Positions 51,816 to 60,357 of a stretch of 64,000 bases of DNA are shown in pieces. The DNA is taken from assembly GCA_002393195.1 (NCBI GenBank), contig DGIK01000073.1, positions 1,067-65,066 on the forward strand, in the 5' to 3' direction. The notes beneath the pieces are model-generated. The model ran no database searches. It was not told the origin of the DNA and worked only from the letters and a program-made list of their open reading frames with translations. A program made the position numbers and the translations under genes. The stretch is from Bacteroidales bacterium UBA3824 (GTDB lineage Bacteria; Bacteroidota; Bacteroidia; Bacteroidales; UBA3824). Position 1 is the first letter of the stretch. The number at the start of each line of letters is the position of its first letter.

Positions 51816-52817
51816 TTAGTAGTTGATTACGTATTCAAAATCATCGTCGTCTTCGTCCTCAAAACCTTCTTCGAGATATATCATTTTTGAGGTGGATTTT
51901 ATCGTTATTTTAGTTACGTATCCCTCGGTGTCCTTTCCGTATGTGAAGGTGTAAATGGAAGTGTCATCCCTCTTGCTGTTTTTCGAGTGGATGGTCATTT
52001 TCGACGGAAGATATTTGTTCCTTATTGTTGTGAAGGAAGGGAACATATCGTCCATCAAGAGAGTGAAGATGTCCACAGCGTACTCGTTTTCGATGTCACC
52101 GTACTCGAATTCGTATGATTCGAAATTGTCGCCCATTTCGGGTTCTACCTGCACCACTTTGATGGATTTGATGCAATTGTTGTCCAGTACAATGGTGTAG
52201 TTGCCCTTGTAGGGGGTGTCTTCGTCGTCATCTTCGAGGATGTCGTTGTCTGTAAAGGTGATTGTGTTGCCATCAACCTTTAAGTCGGTGAGAGTCTGAG
52301 TGGTAGTGACGCCATCTTCATCGGTGTAGTCAACGGATGTCAAAAAGCCGTTTGCGTATTTGAAAACGTTGGTTTCTGTTACGATGGCGTTGTCGTCGTT
52401 TTCGTAGGTGTTGATTACTTTGATTTCGTTGTCAGAATACACATACTCGAATGTTCCGTCTTGGTTGTTTTCCATTTTTGCAATTTGACCATTGGAGTCG
52501 TATGTGTAGATGGAGGTAGCAACACCTTCGTCAAGGTAGTTGAGTGCTGTGCATGCGATTGATGTGATTCTCTTGTCAAAGAGTTTCACGTCGGTTGAGC
52601 CACCGTTGTTATCGCTTGGTGTGGTTGTGCCGCCGTTGTCATCGCTTGGTGTGTTGTTGACATCGCCGCCGTTGTCAATGACTTTGCCTGTCTGGTCGTC
52701 AACTTGGTTTTGCGGATTAGGCTTCTGCTCCTCTTCCTCCTCTTCGTCATCGCCGCACGCACAGAATGTGCAGGAGAACAGGAGTGCCGCCGCTACAAGA
52801 AATGAATATTTTTTCAT
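51816..52817 (-). CDS. Acidic lipoprotein of unknown function
   Basis: The 333-residue protein has a lipoprotein signal (LFSCTFCAC) followed by a Glu/Asp-rich and then Gly/Thr/Ser/Asn-rich linker with DNGG repeats. The mature domain resembles the beta-rich DUF4595-type lipoproteins (TYDSNGQIAKMENNQDG, FKYANGFLTSVDY). Such proteins are surface-exposed in Bacteroidota, with no known activity. Confidence 0.7.
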   Translation of the reverse strand: MKKYSFLVAAALLFSCTFCACGDDEEEEEEQKPNPQNQVDDQTGKVIDNGGDVNNTPSDDNGGTTTPSDNNGGSTDVKLFDKRITSIACTALNYLDEGVATSIYTYDSNGQIAKMENNQDGTFEYVYSDNEIKVINTYENDDNAIVTETNVFKYANGFLTSVDYTDEDGVTTTQTLTDLKVDGNTITFTDNDILEDDDEDTPYKGNYTIVLDNNCIKSIKVVQVEPEMGDNFESYEFEYGDIENEYAVDIFTLLMDDMFPSFTTIRNKYLPSKMTIHSKNSKRDDTSIYTFTYGKDTEGYVTKITIKSTSKMIYLEEGFEDEDDDDFEYVINY

Positions 52818-52872
52818 GTTTTGTTGGTTTTTTAGTTATTTTTATTCTAAGGACAAAAGTTTTTTGTCGGTA

Positions 52873-52880
52873 CAAAATTA
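52873..52880 (-). promoter_or_regulatory. -7 box of the acidic lipoprotein gene
   Basis: TAATTTTG on the minus strand, 56 bases upstream of the start. No -33 seen. Confidence 0.35.
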
Positions 52881-52962
52881 ATAAAAAGGTATGTAAACCG
52901 CCGTTAATTTAATGTTAATTTTCAAAGTTTGTTATTTTTTTCCTCTTTTGTCAATATTTCTT

Positions 52963-52970
52963 TATCTTTG
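52963..52970 (+). promoter_or_regulatory. -7 box of the DUF4153 gene
   Basis: TATCTTTG, with the ATG at 52996. Confidence 0.5.
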
Positions 52971-52995
52971 CAACTGTAATCTAAATCTGTTGGCT

Positions 52996-54603
52996 ATGAT
53001 TAAGATAAAAGACATATTAGAATCTGTGAAGTCTGCGCCTAAGGAGTTTCCTGTGGAGACTGCGATTGGGCTTACGTTTGCCATTGCGACGATGTTGGCA
53101 GTGGAGAATGTGGTACACCGGTTTTATCCGTTGGCGTTTTGTTTCATAATTTTTGTAATTGCAATTACCCTCCGCAAAATCAACAAGATAGCGTATTATG
53201 CGTCGTATTTTTTGATTTGGGTGGCGTTTCTGTTGTTCCATAGCGGCAGAATAATAGAACAGCCGTGGTTTTGGGTGCTCAATATAATTGCCGCCATTGT
53301 CCTGACTGCCGACCTCTCCAAAAATGATAACAAGCAATTTGCCAACACTGTGATTTCCAGGCTCGGACAGATGGCGTCGGCGGCGTTGTTGAGCGGTATT
53401 TTGGCGGCGATGGTTTCTGCCATTATCGGGTCGGTGATTTATCTTTTTAATGCTGATTTGAAGCATCTATTGGCGCACGTCAATATTTTCATTGGGTTTG
53501 TAATTATGCCTCTGACATTCTGTTATTTGCAGGAGCATATTAACAGTGAAGAAAATGACGAGAGCCGGCTTTTGCGCATAGTTATGGATTACATCGTGTC
53601 GCCCGCATTGGTGATTTACACGGTGGTGCTGTTGGTGTATGTATTGAAAATCCTCTTTGCGATGGAACTTCCTCGCGGCGGCGTGGCTTATATGGTGAGC
53701 ATTTATATTGGACTGGTTTTGGTGGGCAATTTGCTCAATAAGTTGGTGCAGGACAGCCATTTCAATTGGTTTTATGACAACTTTGCCTACATCGCCATTG
53801 CGCCTATCGTGCTGTTGTGGGTGGGCACTATCTATCGCATCAACGAATACGGACTCACCGAATGGCGTGTTTATCTGTTGATAGTCAATGTGTTGATGAC
53901 TATATTTCCATTTATGCTGAAAATCCCCGCCGCCAACCGTTACAATCTGATGACTTTTGTTTTGATGGCGGTGATGGTGATTTTCACGTGCATACCGCCG
54001 ATTTCTGCCGCCAATATCAGTTTGAGGAATCAATATTCGCGGTTTGTGGCTTACGCTCAGGAGATTGGCGTTTTTGATACAAGCACTTGGAATTTGCGCA
54101 ATGATATTGATGTTGATTACATTAAAGAGGACAGCGTCGCAAATTCCAAATATCTGATGATGCGTTCGGAGTATTATTACCTCAAAGCACGTCTCGACTC
54201 TATCAGTGACAAATATGGGGATTGGAATTATTGGTATTCGTTTGACGACAATGGGCGACGTCTGGAGTTCGACCACCCTTTGGAATATCTGAAGGCAAAT
54301 GATTTCTGCGACGCGGTGCCGATAGATGGCGCAAATCGCTATCTGTTGGATTGTAATGCAATTTTCGACTATGATAGCAATAGATTAAAGGTGTTTCGCA
54401 ACGACAGAATTGTTTTGGAATATGCCGTTCAGGATTCCATCAATGCCAATCTGACGGCGTTTAGGGAAAATCCGTTGCGTTTTCTCCGTGCTGAAAATGA
54501 CAGCGTTATGGTTATAATCCTCGAAATGTCGGGCAGGGAGATAGACGGTACTTTTGATGTGGAGGACATTTCGTCGTATGACGTTAGGTTTTTTGGAAAA
54601 TAA
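52996..54603 (+). CDS. DUF4153-type polytopic membrane protein
   Basis: The 535-residue protein has about eleven membrane helices in its first 350 residues. A soluble C-terminal domain follows (from about residue 365, with YSRFVAYAQEIGVFD). The segment FNWFYDNFAYIAIAPIVLLW and the overall layout fit DUF4153. Function is unknown. I use the ATG at 52996 because the promoter box ends at 52970. It is followed 8 bases later by a YihY gene, and the two are likely cotranscribed. Confidence 0.8.
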   Translation: MIKIKDILESVKSAPKEFPVETAIGLTFAIATMLAVENVVHRFYPLAFCFIIFVIAITLRKINKIAYYASYFLIWVAFLLFHSGRIIEQPWFWVLNIIAAIVLTADLSKNDNKQFANTVISRLGQMASAALLSGILAAMVSAIIGSVIYLFNADLKHLLAHVNIFIGFVIMPLTFCYLQEHINSEENDESRLLRIVMDYIVSPALVIYTVVLLVYVLKILFAMELPRGGVAYMVSIYIGLVLVGNLLNKLVQDSHFNWFYDNFAYIAIAPIVLLWVGTIYRINEYGLTEWRVYLLIVNVLMTIFPFMLKIPAANRYNLMTFVLMAVMVIFTCIPPISAANISLRNQYSRFVAYAQEIGVFDTSTWNLRNDIDVDYIKEDSVANSKYLMMRSEYYYLKARLDSISDKYGDWNYWYSFDDNGRRLEFDHPLEYLKANDFCDAVPIDGANRYLLDCNAIFDYDSNRLKVFRNDRIVLEYAVQDSINANLTAFRENPLRFLRAENDSVMVIILEMSGREIDGTFDVEDISSYDVRFFGK

Positions 54604-54611
54604 TTGTAATT

Positions 54612-55937
54612 ATGGCAAAACTAATCGACAAATACAACGCTGCCAAGGATTTTGTGGTAAAGGACATCTGGCGGGCGGATATGGACAATATGTCAACCCG
54701 CAAGCGCAGCGCGTTCAACATATTGAAAATCTTGATAATAGCCGTGCGTGGTTTTATTGAGAATGGTTGCGCGGTAAGGGCGTCGGCGTTGACGTATTTT
54801 ACGTTGTTGTCGTCGGTGCCGGTGGTCGCGTTGGCATTTGCGCTCGCCAAAGGTTTTGGGTTGGAAACTATCGTAACTGACTTGATACGTGATAGTTTCG
54901 CCGCAAATCCCGAGACTGCCGATTATCTGATTTCCTTTGCGTCGTCGATGCTCGAAAACGCCAAGGGCGGACTTATCGCGGGCATCGGTGTCATAATGTT
55001 GTTGTATTCGGTGTTTGAGTTGCTTAGCCACGTTGAGGAGGCGTTCAATTTTATGTGGAACATCAAGAAAAACCGTCCAATCCTACGCAAAGTTACTGAT
55101 TATATGACGATTATGGTGTTTTCGCCGATTTTGATAATCACCGCAAGTAGTGCCACGTTCTTCATCCGCGCCAAACTCGGCGATTATTTTGCCGATTATC
55201 TTTCGCCGGTTTTGACGTTGATTATCAAGGTGTTGCCGTATTTGTTGATGGCGATTGTGTTTACGCTTGTATATTTGATAATGCCCAATACAAAGGTCAA
55301 TTTCAAGTCGGCGGTTTCGGCTGGCGTCATCACGGGCATTGTGTTTCAGGTTTGGCAGTGGGCGTATGTGGCGTTTCAGGTGGGCGTGTCGGAATACGGC
55401 GCGGTTTACGGAAGTTTTGCCGCGTTGCCGCTGTTTTTGGTGTGGTTGCAGGTATCGTGGATTATAGTTTTGTTGGGCTGCGAAGTGGCGTATTCGGTGC
55501 AGAATGTCAATTATTATTCCACCGAACTTTCCGCTGGCAATATTAGTCCGAGAATGATGAAAAGGGTTTCTATGTTGCTGATGACCAAGATTGTAAAGAA
55601 TTTTGCTGAGTCAAAGCCGCCCAAGGATGCCACGACGTGGAGCGAGGAACTCAAAATCTCCCAAAAACTTTTTCTCCACGTTGCTCAGCGGTTGCAGGAT
55701 GTTGGTCTTCTTGCCGAACTCCGCAACGACGGTGGCGGCAGTCCGATATACATTCCTGCCATTGATATTGCAAATATTAATGTAGATACAATTTGTTCGC
55801 GGATAGAGAGTTACGGTGAGGATGATAATTTTCCACTTCAAATGACCGGCGACCTCGAACACATCGACCATCTCGCCGCCGAGGGCGAAAAGGCAATGCG
55901 CGACATTATGGACAAGAAGTTGGTGAAGGATATATAG
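54612..55937 (+). CDS. YihY/BrkB-family inner-membrane protein with C-terminal winged helix
   Basis: The 441-residue protein has six membrane helices of the YihY/BrkB family. It includes the conserved VRASALTYFTLLSSVPVVALAFALAKGFG-type first helix region and YGSFAALPLFLVWLQVSWIIVLLG. A C-terminal cytoplasmic domain of about 130 residues resembles a winged helix (LFLHVAQRLQDVGLLAEL). The old name ribonuclease BN for this family is obsolete. Function unknown. Confidence 0.88.
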   Translation: MAKLIDKYNAAKDFVVKDIWRADMDNMSTRKRSAFNILKILIIAVRGFIENGCAVRASALTYFTLLSSVPVVALAFALAKGFGLETIVTDLIRDSFAANPETADYLISFASSMLENAKGGLIAGIGVIMLLYSVFELLSHVEEAFNFMWNIKKNRPILRKVTDYMTIMVFSPILIITASSATFFIRAKLGDYFADYLSPVLTLIIKVLPYLLMAIVFTLVYLIMPNTKVNFKSAVSAGVITGIVFQVWQWAYVAFQVGVSEYGAVYGSFAALPLFLVWLQVSWIIVLLGCEVAYSVQNVNYYSTELSAGNISPRMMKRVSMLLMTKIVKNFAESKPPKDATTWSEELKISQKLFLHVAQRLQDVGLLAELRNDGGGSPIYIPAIDIANINVDTICSRIESYGEDDNFPLQMTGDLEHIDHLAAEGEKAMRDIMDKKLVKDI

Positions 55938-55959
55938 GCGGGAGGATTTTTGAGTAAAG

Positions 55960-56460
55960 TTATAATAACTCGACTTCCTCCTTGTTTAATCCCGTAATGC
56001 TGCAAATCTCCTTGATGTCGTAGCCCTTTTTTTTCATCCTTTGCGCTGTCTGTATGAGGGTTTTGTGTGCGGAAGATTCGTTGATGGTAGCGGCGTTATT
56101 TTCCCACTCGTCCCAGTCTGTTTCGGATAGGTAGCGGGCTATTTGTTCGCGTAGGGGGCGCAAGTCTTTCTCTATAACATAAAAAACTGAATCTTCGTCG
56201 ATTAAATAATAATCGTGTATCAGTACGTGGCGCATCCTTGTTATGTCTTTCCAAGGAGTTTCGCTATGTTGGTTGCGGAAGGCGTTTGTAAGTTTGTATG
56301 CAGCCTCGCCTACAATTTCGATATTTTTTACAACGCCGTAGAATCTCATATTGTCGGAGACCAGTTGCTCCTTTGTCTTCCCTTCGGAAAATATAAGGAC
56401 ACGGTCAATGGCTTCGATAATGTGTTCAAGTCTTTCTCTATCTCTAATTTGCTCTCTCAT
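55960..56460 (-). CDS. HepT-like HEPN toxin with a C-terminal extension
   Basis: The 166-residue protein is a DUF86/HepT HEPN protein with the R-x4-H-x-Y motif in RHVLIHDYY. HepT-type proteins are RNases neutralised by an MntA nucleotidyltransferase that adds AMP to the Tyr of this motif (type VII toxin-antitoxin). Beyond the usual ~120 residues it carries about 40 extra, ending KKGYDIKEICSITGLNKEEVELL. This resembles the helix-turn-helix tail found on Rpn-type transposase proteins. The start overlaps the MntA-like gene by 17 bases. Confidence 0.85.
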   Translation of the reverse strand: MREQIRDRERLEHIIEAIDRVLIFSEGKTKEQLVSDNMRFYGVVKNIEIVGEAAYKLTNAFRNQHSETPWKDITRMRHVLIHDYYLIDEDSVFYVIEKDLRPLREQIARYLSETDWDEWENNAATINESSAHKTLIQTAQRMKKKGYDIKEICSITGLNKEEVELL

Positions 56461-56746
56461 AGATTAATACTTTATCACGGTTAACACTTTCTGCAACACG
56501 CTGCCTCAGACATTTTTCTGAAACGAGATCCACCTGACGGTCGAGGAGATCTTCAAGTTCATTGGACATTGATGCAATTTTAAGCAAACTTACCCGTGCG
56601 TTTTCATCGTATTGTACAAGCAAGTCAACATCGCTGAGCGGCGTTTCCTCTCCCCGCGCATACGACCCGAAAAGCCAAGCCTTTATTATAGGCTGTGTCT
56701 TGAAATATTCCGCAACGTTTTTTTTAATTGATTGCAAATTATTCAT
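56444..56746 (-). CDS. MntA-like minimal nucleotidyltransferase antitoxin
   Basis: The 100-residue protein has the nucleotidyltransferase motif GSYARGEETPLSDVDLLV (GSx10DxD) followed by a third acidic residue region (DRQVDLVSE). It is the antitoxin-type partner of the HepT-like gene that follows with overlap. I use the ATG at 56746. Confidence 0.88.
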   Translation of the reverse strand: MNNLQSIKKNVAEYFKTQPIIKAWLFGSYARGEETPLSDVDLLVQYDENARVSLLKIASMSNELEDLLDRQVDLVSEKCLRQRVAESVNRDKVLIYERAN

Positions 56747-56773
56747 GATGCTTTTATTTTGGTTATAATACTG

Positions 56774-56805
56774 CAAATGTAACAAACGATTTTTGTATCT
56801 GCAAA
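56774..56805 (-). promoter_or_regulatory. Promoter of the mntA-hepT pair
   Basis: TACATTTG (56774-56781, minus strand) with TTTG (56802-56805) 20 bases upstream. Confidence 0.75.
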
Positions 56806-56987
56806 ATATTTTTCAAAAAAATATCTTTTCCCCCTTCTATTTTTGCGATATGGCGGCGGAATTTGACAAAATTCTTCAAATTCCGCAGCGTAATAATTGT
56901 TTTGTTGGGAAAAATGTTGTAATTTTTCATAAAAACCTGTACCTTTATGCTCTGAAAAATATGAAGATTGGTAATTAAATTGTTACA

Positions 56988-58445
56988 ATGAATAAACTTA
57001 TCGAACTTATTGACGCAGAGCCATTTGTTTATGGCATCAATTTTAAGAATAAGGTAAATCTGACGGTGTATGAAGGCGAGCATCCGACGATTGTGGGCGC
57101 AAACGGCGCGGGCAAGACCAAACTCGCCGAGATGATTGCCGGCAAGGTGATTGTCAGGTCTGGCGTGATGAGGCTGTCGTTTTTGCCAGAAGGCGTTCAT
57201 TATCAGAAAGACAAAGTAATCAAGGCGGGATTTGAATCGGCATACACGATGGCAGATTATGCCAATATGTATTATCAACAACGATTTTCCGCCACAGAAA
57301 ACGAATGGGACGCCATCCAAAACACCCGCCGCCCAACCGTCGAAAATCTCATTGCCGACCTGCCCGGCTCCGACAAGGGCATTTGGGTTGAAAAACTGCA
57401 TCTCCGTCCATTGTTCCCGAAAACATTGTTGATGCTGTCGTCGGGCGAGTTGAGGCGGTTTTTGATTGCGACCATACTCATCAAAAAGCCTGAAATCGTC
57501 ATCTTCGACAATCCTTTCATTGGACTTGACGCCAAAACTCGCATCGTGCTCAATCAAGTATTTGCCGACATCGCCGACCGTCAACAGATGATTTTTGTGG
57601 TGCCGGACGTGAAAGATATTCCCGAAATTTCAAAGTCCGTGATACCTTGCCGCGACCTTGAATATTTCCCTAAAATGGATAAGGATAAATTCTTGGCGGA
57701 CAAGGATTTCTTGCAAATGATTTTTAGTAAAAATAATACCAACGAATTGCGCCTGCCAGAACCATTCGTGAAGGAAGAGCGTCAGTTTGAGATAGCCGCC
57801 GACCTCCGCAACGTTACCATCAAATATCCGACTCGGACGCTTTTTGAGGGCATAAGTTGGCAAATCAAGAAGGGCGAAAAATGGACGCTTTCTGGACCAA
57901 ACGGCAGTGGCAAATCAACCCTTCTGAGCCTCGTAACTGCCGACAATCCACGGAGTTACAATATGGACATCACGCTCTTTGACCGCAAGCGCGGCACGGG
58001 CGAGAGCATCTGGGACATCAAGAAGCGTATCGGCTATATCTCGTCGGAGATGCACCTGTATTTCCGTGAAAATCAGCCTTGCAAAAAGGTTGTCGCCTCG
58101 GGATTGTTTGATACTCAGGGGCTTTTTCGTCAATGCAGCGACGCACAATACCAAAAGGCACAGCAAATAATGGATACTTTTGGCATAGGACATTTGGCGG
58201 AGTGGCCCTTCTTGCAGACTTCCGACGGAGAGCAACGCCTTGTATTGCTTGCCCGCACGATGATTAAAAACCCTGACCTTCTGATACTTGACGAGCCTCT
58301 CCACGGTCTCGACGCCGCCAACAAAGCACGCGCCAAGCAACTCATCAACCAATACGCCGCGCAGCCGGAGCGCACTCTCATTCTCGTTACCCACGAGCCG
58401 GAGAATGTGCCGGAATGTGTTGACAGGCATTTTGAATTGGGATAA
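56988..58445 (+). CDS. ModF-like double ABC ATPase
   Basis: The 485-residue protein has two ABC domains. Walker A is GANGAGKTK and GPNGSGKST, the first domain has LSSGELRRFLIA and VIFDNPFIGLD, and the second SDGEQRLVLLARTM and LILDEPLHGLD. There are no membrane segments. The layout matches ModF (PhrA), once linked to molybdate transport but of uncertain role. The first Walker B ends in DNP instead of DEP, so the first site may hydrolyse ATP poorly, as in many family members. No transporter partner is nearby. Confidence 0.88.
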   Translation: MNKLIELIDAEPFVYGINFKNKVNLTVYEGEHPTIVGANGAGKTKLAEMIAGKVIVRSGVMRLSFLPEGVHYQKDKVIKAGFESAYTMADYANMYYQQRFSATENEWDAIQNTRRPTVENLIADLPGSDKGIWVEKLHLRPLFPKTLLMLSSGELRRFLIATILIKKPEIVIFDNPFIGLDAKTRIVLNQVFADIADRQQMIFVVPDVKDIPEISKSVIPCRDLEYFPKMDKDKFLADKDFLQMIFSKNNTNELRLPEPFVKEERQFEIAADLRNVTIKYPTRTLFEGISWQIKKGEKWTLSGPNGSGKSTLLSLVTADNPRSYNMDITLFDRKRGTGESIWDIKKRIGYISSEMHLYFRENQPCKKVVASGLFDTQGLFRQCSDAQYQKAQQIMDTFGIGHLAEWPFLQTSDGEQRLVLLARTMIKNPDLLILDEPLHGLDAANKARAKQLINQYAAQPERTLILVTHEPENVPECVDRHFELG

Positions 58446-58446
58446 T

Positions 58447-58494
58447 ATCGGGCGGGCACATAGTATCGGGCGGACACATAGGTCAGCCCCTACA
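58447..58494. repeat. REP-like element with tandem 17-base repeat
   Basis: ATCGGGCGGrCACATAG occurs twice (58447-58463, 58465-58481) and runs into a GCCCCTAC end (58486-58493), which matches the ends of the element at 28671-28762. It sits directly after the ModF-like stop. Confidence 0.5.
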
Positions 58495-59209
58495 TCACAA
58501 ACGCCGCCTTGATGTTTTCCGAAAAGGTTTTCATTGCCTTTTGGTTGTTCATAATGCCGCGATAGTCGGTGAAAAGTTCGGCGTTTGGGTAGTCGAAGAT
58601 TGTGGAGATGTCGAGGTTGATGACGGCATTGTTGCCTTGACGCTTGACGGGAATCTTGACGCGAAAATCATTGTCGATATACTCAACGGGTTCACCATCA
58701 GCATTATACACCTGACCGCGACCGATGTGGCAGTTGAAAGCGTTGGTGTTGCCGTTGGCGTCGAGGTAAAGTATGTTTGTCTTCATATAATGATAGCCGC
58801 CGCCGAGATAGTCGGGCCAAAACATCAGGTTTTCAGGCGGATTCTTGAACCTGTAACTGCGGTTTTGCGTGGCACTGAATCCAAATGTAAACTCAATGCT
58901 GTCAGCGTTTTGCAGCGAAAAATCCGCCGCCGGAATCCATTGCAATGTTTTCGCAATCTCCACATCAACATAATGGCAACTCTGTGGAAAATCCTTCACC
59001 GATTTGTCCTTGTTGATAATCCTGATGTCGGTTACGAAATATTGCACCTGGCTCACCTGATACGTCAGCCCGCGAGAAGATTTGTATATCATCTCATTGA
59101 GTTTCAGTGGATTATTATCACAAGTAAACGTAAACACTATGCCGTCTTGCGCTTGTATTGTGCCGCAAGCGAGGATTATCGAAAGCATCAAAAGTAATAT
59201 TCTTTTCAT
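58490..59209 (-). CDS. MbnP-like secreted protein
   Basis: The 239-residue protein has a signal peptide (LACGTIQAQ) and resembles the MbnP family, which accompanies copper-binding systems. The segments LTYQVSQVQYFVTDIRI, the W-P-D-Y...GGYHYMK stretch and INLDISTIFD are visible. The usual MbnH cytochrome partner is not present. Function in this context is unknown. The start is the ATG at 59209. Confidence 0.65.
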   Translation of the reverse strand: MKRILLLMLSIILACGTIQAQDGIVFTFTCDNNPLKLNEMIYKSSRGLTYQVSQVQYFVTDIRIINKDKSVKDFPQSCHYVDVEIAKTLQWIPAADFSLQNADSIEFTFGFSATQNRSYRFKNPPENLMFWPDYLGGGYHYMKTNILYLDANGNTNAFNCHIGRGQVYNADGEPVEYIDNDFRVKIPVKRQGNNAVINLDISTIFDYPNAELFTDYRGIMNNQKAMKTFSENIKAAFVM

Positions 59210-59235
59210 TGTTGTAATGGGGTTAATGTTTGGGA

Positions 59236-59243
59236 CAAAGATA
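59236..59243 (-). promoter_or_regulatory. -7 box of the MbnP-like gene
   Basis: TATCTTTG on the minus strand, 27 bases upstream of the ATG at 59209. Confidence 0.5.
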
Positions 59244-59308
59244 AGCAAAAAGTGTCTTTTTTTCTATATATTCAAAAAAATCCATACTTGTGTTATTGAT
59301 TTTTTGAG

Positions 59309-59316
59309 TAACTTTG
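59309..59316 (+). promoter_or_regulatory. -7 box of the ORF6N gene
   Basis: TAACTTTG, with a weak -33 (CTTG at 59287-59290) 18 bases upstream. The ATG is at 59372. Confidence 0.5.
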
Positions 59317-59371
59317 GGGCGTGGAAAAAATTGCGGTCAGAAATTTTGACCGCAAAAAATATTAAACGAAT

Positions 59372-60292
59372 ATGGCATCAGAAATAGCAATACACGATAC
59401 AAACAGTTTGAAAGACAAAATCTACACCATTCGCGGCGTACAGGTGATGCTCGACAGCGATTTGGCGGAGATATATGGCTATGAAGTCAAAACACTTAAT
59501 CAACAAGTCAAGCGAAACTTAAATCGGTTTCCTTCTGATTTTATGTTTCAATTGACCCGAGATGAATTTGATTTTTTGAGGTCGCAATTTGCGACCTCAA
59601 ACTTGAAGTCACAAATTGTGACTTCAAGTTGGGGCGGAGTGCGAAAGTTGCCTAATGCCTTTACAGAACAAGGCATATATATGCTTGCCACAGTTCTTCG
59701 TGGCGAACTTGCTGAGCAACAGAGTATTTTTATAATGAGAGCGTTTCGTGAGATGAAACATTTTTTACAAACCAATGCTCACGTATTTGCCGAAATTGAG
59801 AACATCAAAAAACATCTTTTGGATTCAGACATTCACCATCGTGAACACGACAGGCAAATTGACGAACTTTTCACTCTTTTAGACAAATACAACGTGAAAG
59901 ACACCCACGGCATTTTCTATCAGGGACAAATCTTCGACGCATACGCCAAGTTCAAAAGTTTTATCCAACAGGCTACCAAAGAAATAGTCCTGATTGACAA
60001 CTATGTAGATGTTTCTACACTTGAACGCCTTGCTGACAAAAACAGCGGCGTACCTGTTAAGATTTACACTGCGCCAAATACAAGGCTTACCGCGCAAGAC
60101 ATACAAAATTTCAACACTCAATATCCCACTCTTACGGTCAACTACACCACACGGATGCACGATAGGTTTATGATTATCGACCATAGCATCCTCTACCACA
60201 TCGGCGCGTCGCTCAAAGATTTGGGCAAAAAATGTTTCGCGTTCGATGTGTTTGACGCAAGTTTTATCCCCGACATTTTGGCTAAAATTTAA
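59372..60292 (+). CDS. ORF6N DNA-binding protein with a C-terminal phospholipase D-like half
   Basis: The 306-residue protein has an N-terminal ORF6N (KilA-N related, phage-type) DNA-binding domain: IYTIRGVQVMLDSDLAEIYG, VKRNLNRFPSDFMFQLT, then RKLPNAFTEQGIYML. A coiled linker follows (ENIKKHLLDSDIHHREHDRQ). The C-terminal half resembles phospholipase D-type nucleases, with H-D-R-F-M-I-I-D in place of HxKx4D (Lys to Arg), near IVLIDNYVD. Residues about 70-90 are encoded by two adjacent near-perfect DNA palindromes. It is monocistronic. Confidence 0.75.
   Translation: MASEIAIHDTNSLKDKIYTIRGVQVMLDSDLAEIYGYEVKTLNQQVKRNLNRFPSDFMFQLTRDEFDFLRSQFATSNLKSQIVTSSWGGVRKLPNAFTEQGIYMLATVLRGELAEQQSIFIMRAFREMKHFLQTNAHVFAEIENIKKHLLDSDIHHREHDRQIDELFTLLDKYNVKDTHGIFYQGQIFDAYAKFKSFIQQATKEIVLIDNYVDVSTLERLADKNSGVPVKIYTAPNTRLTAQDIQNFNTQYPTLTVNYTTRMHDRFMIIDHSILYHIGASLKDLGKKCFAFDVFDASFIPDILAKI
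59576..59629. repeat. Two adjacent in-frame palindromes inside the ORF6N gene
   Basis: Bases 59576-59600 form a 25-base palindrome (12-base arms) and 59601-59629 a 29-base palindrome (14-base arms), each around a single central base. Together they encode the segment LRSQFATSNLKSQIVTSS. They are either in-frame insertions or binding sites within the coding sequence. Confidence 0.8.
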
Positions 60293-60321
60293 TTATTGCC
60301 ACTTCTTTAACGTTTTTTTGT

Positions 60322-60329
60322 TATCTTTG
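60322..60329 (+). promoter_or_regulatory. -7 box of the TPR sensor operon
   Basis: TATCTTTG, with the ATG at 60358. No -33 TTTG at the usual distance. Confidence 0.5.
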
Positions 60330-60357
60330 CGCCGAAATTGATTAATATCCAATTATA

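Noticed and set aside
53467..54276. 269-codon open frame antisense to the DUF4153 gene
   Set aside because: Mirror of membrane-helix codons. No independent support.
59576..59629. CRISPR or transposon end
   Set aside because: Only two adjacent palindromes of different sequence within a gene. No spacers, no transposase. No CRISPR array was seen anywhere in the window.
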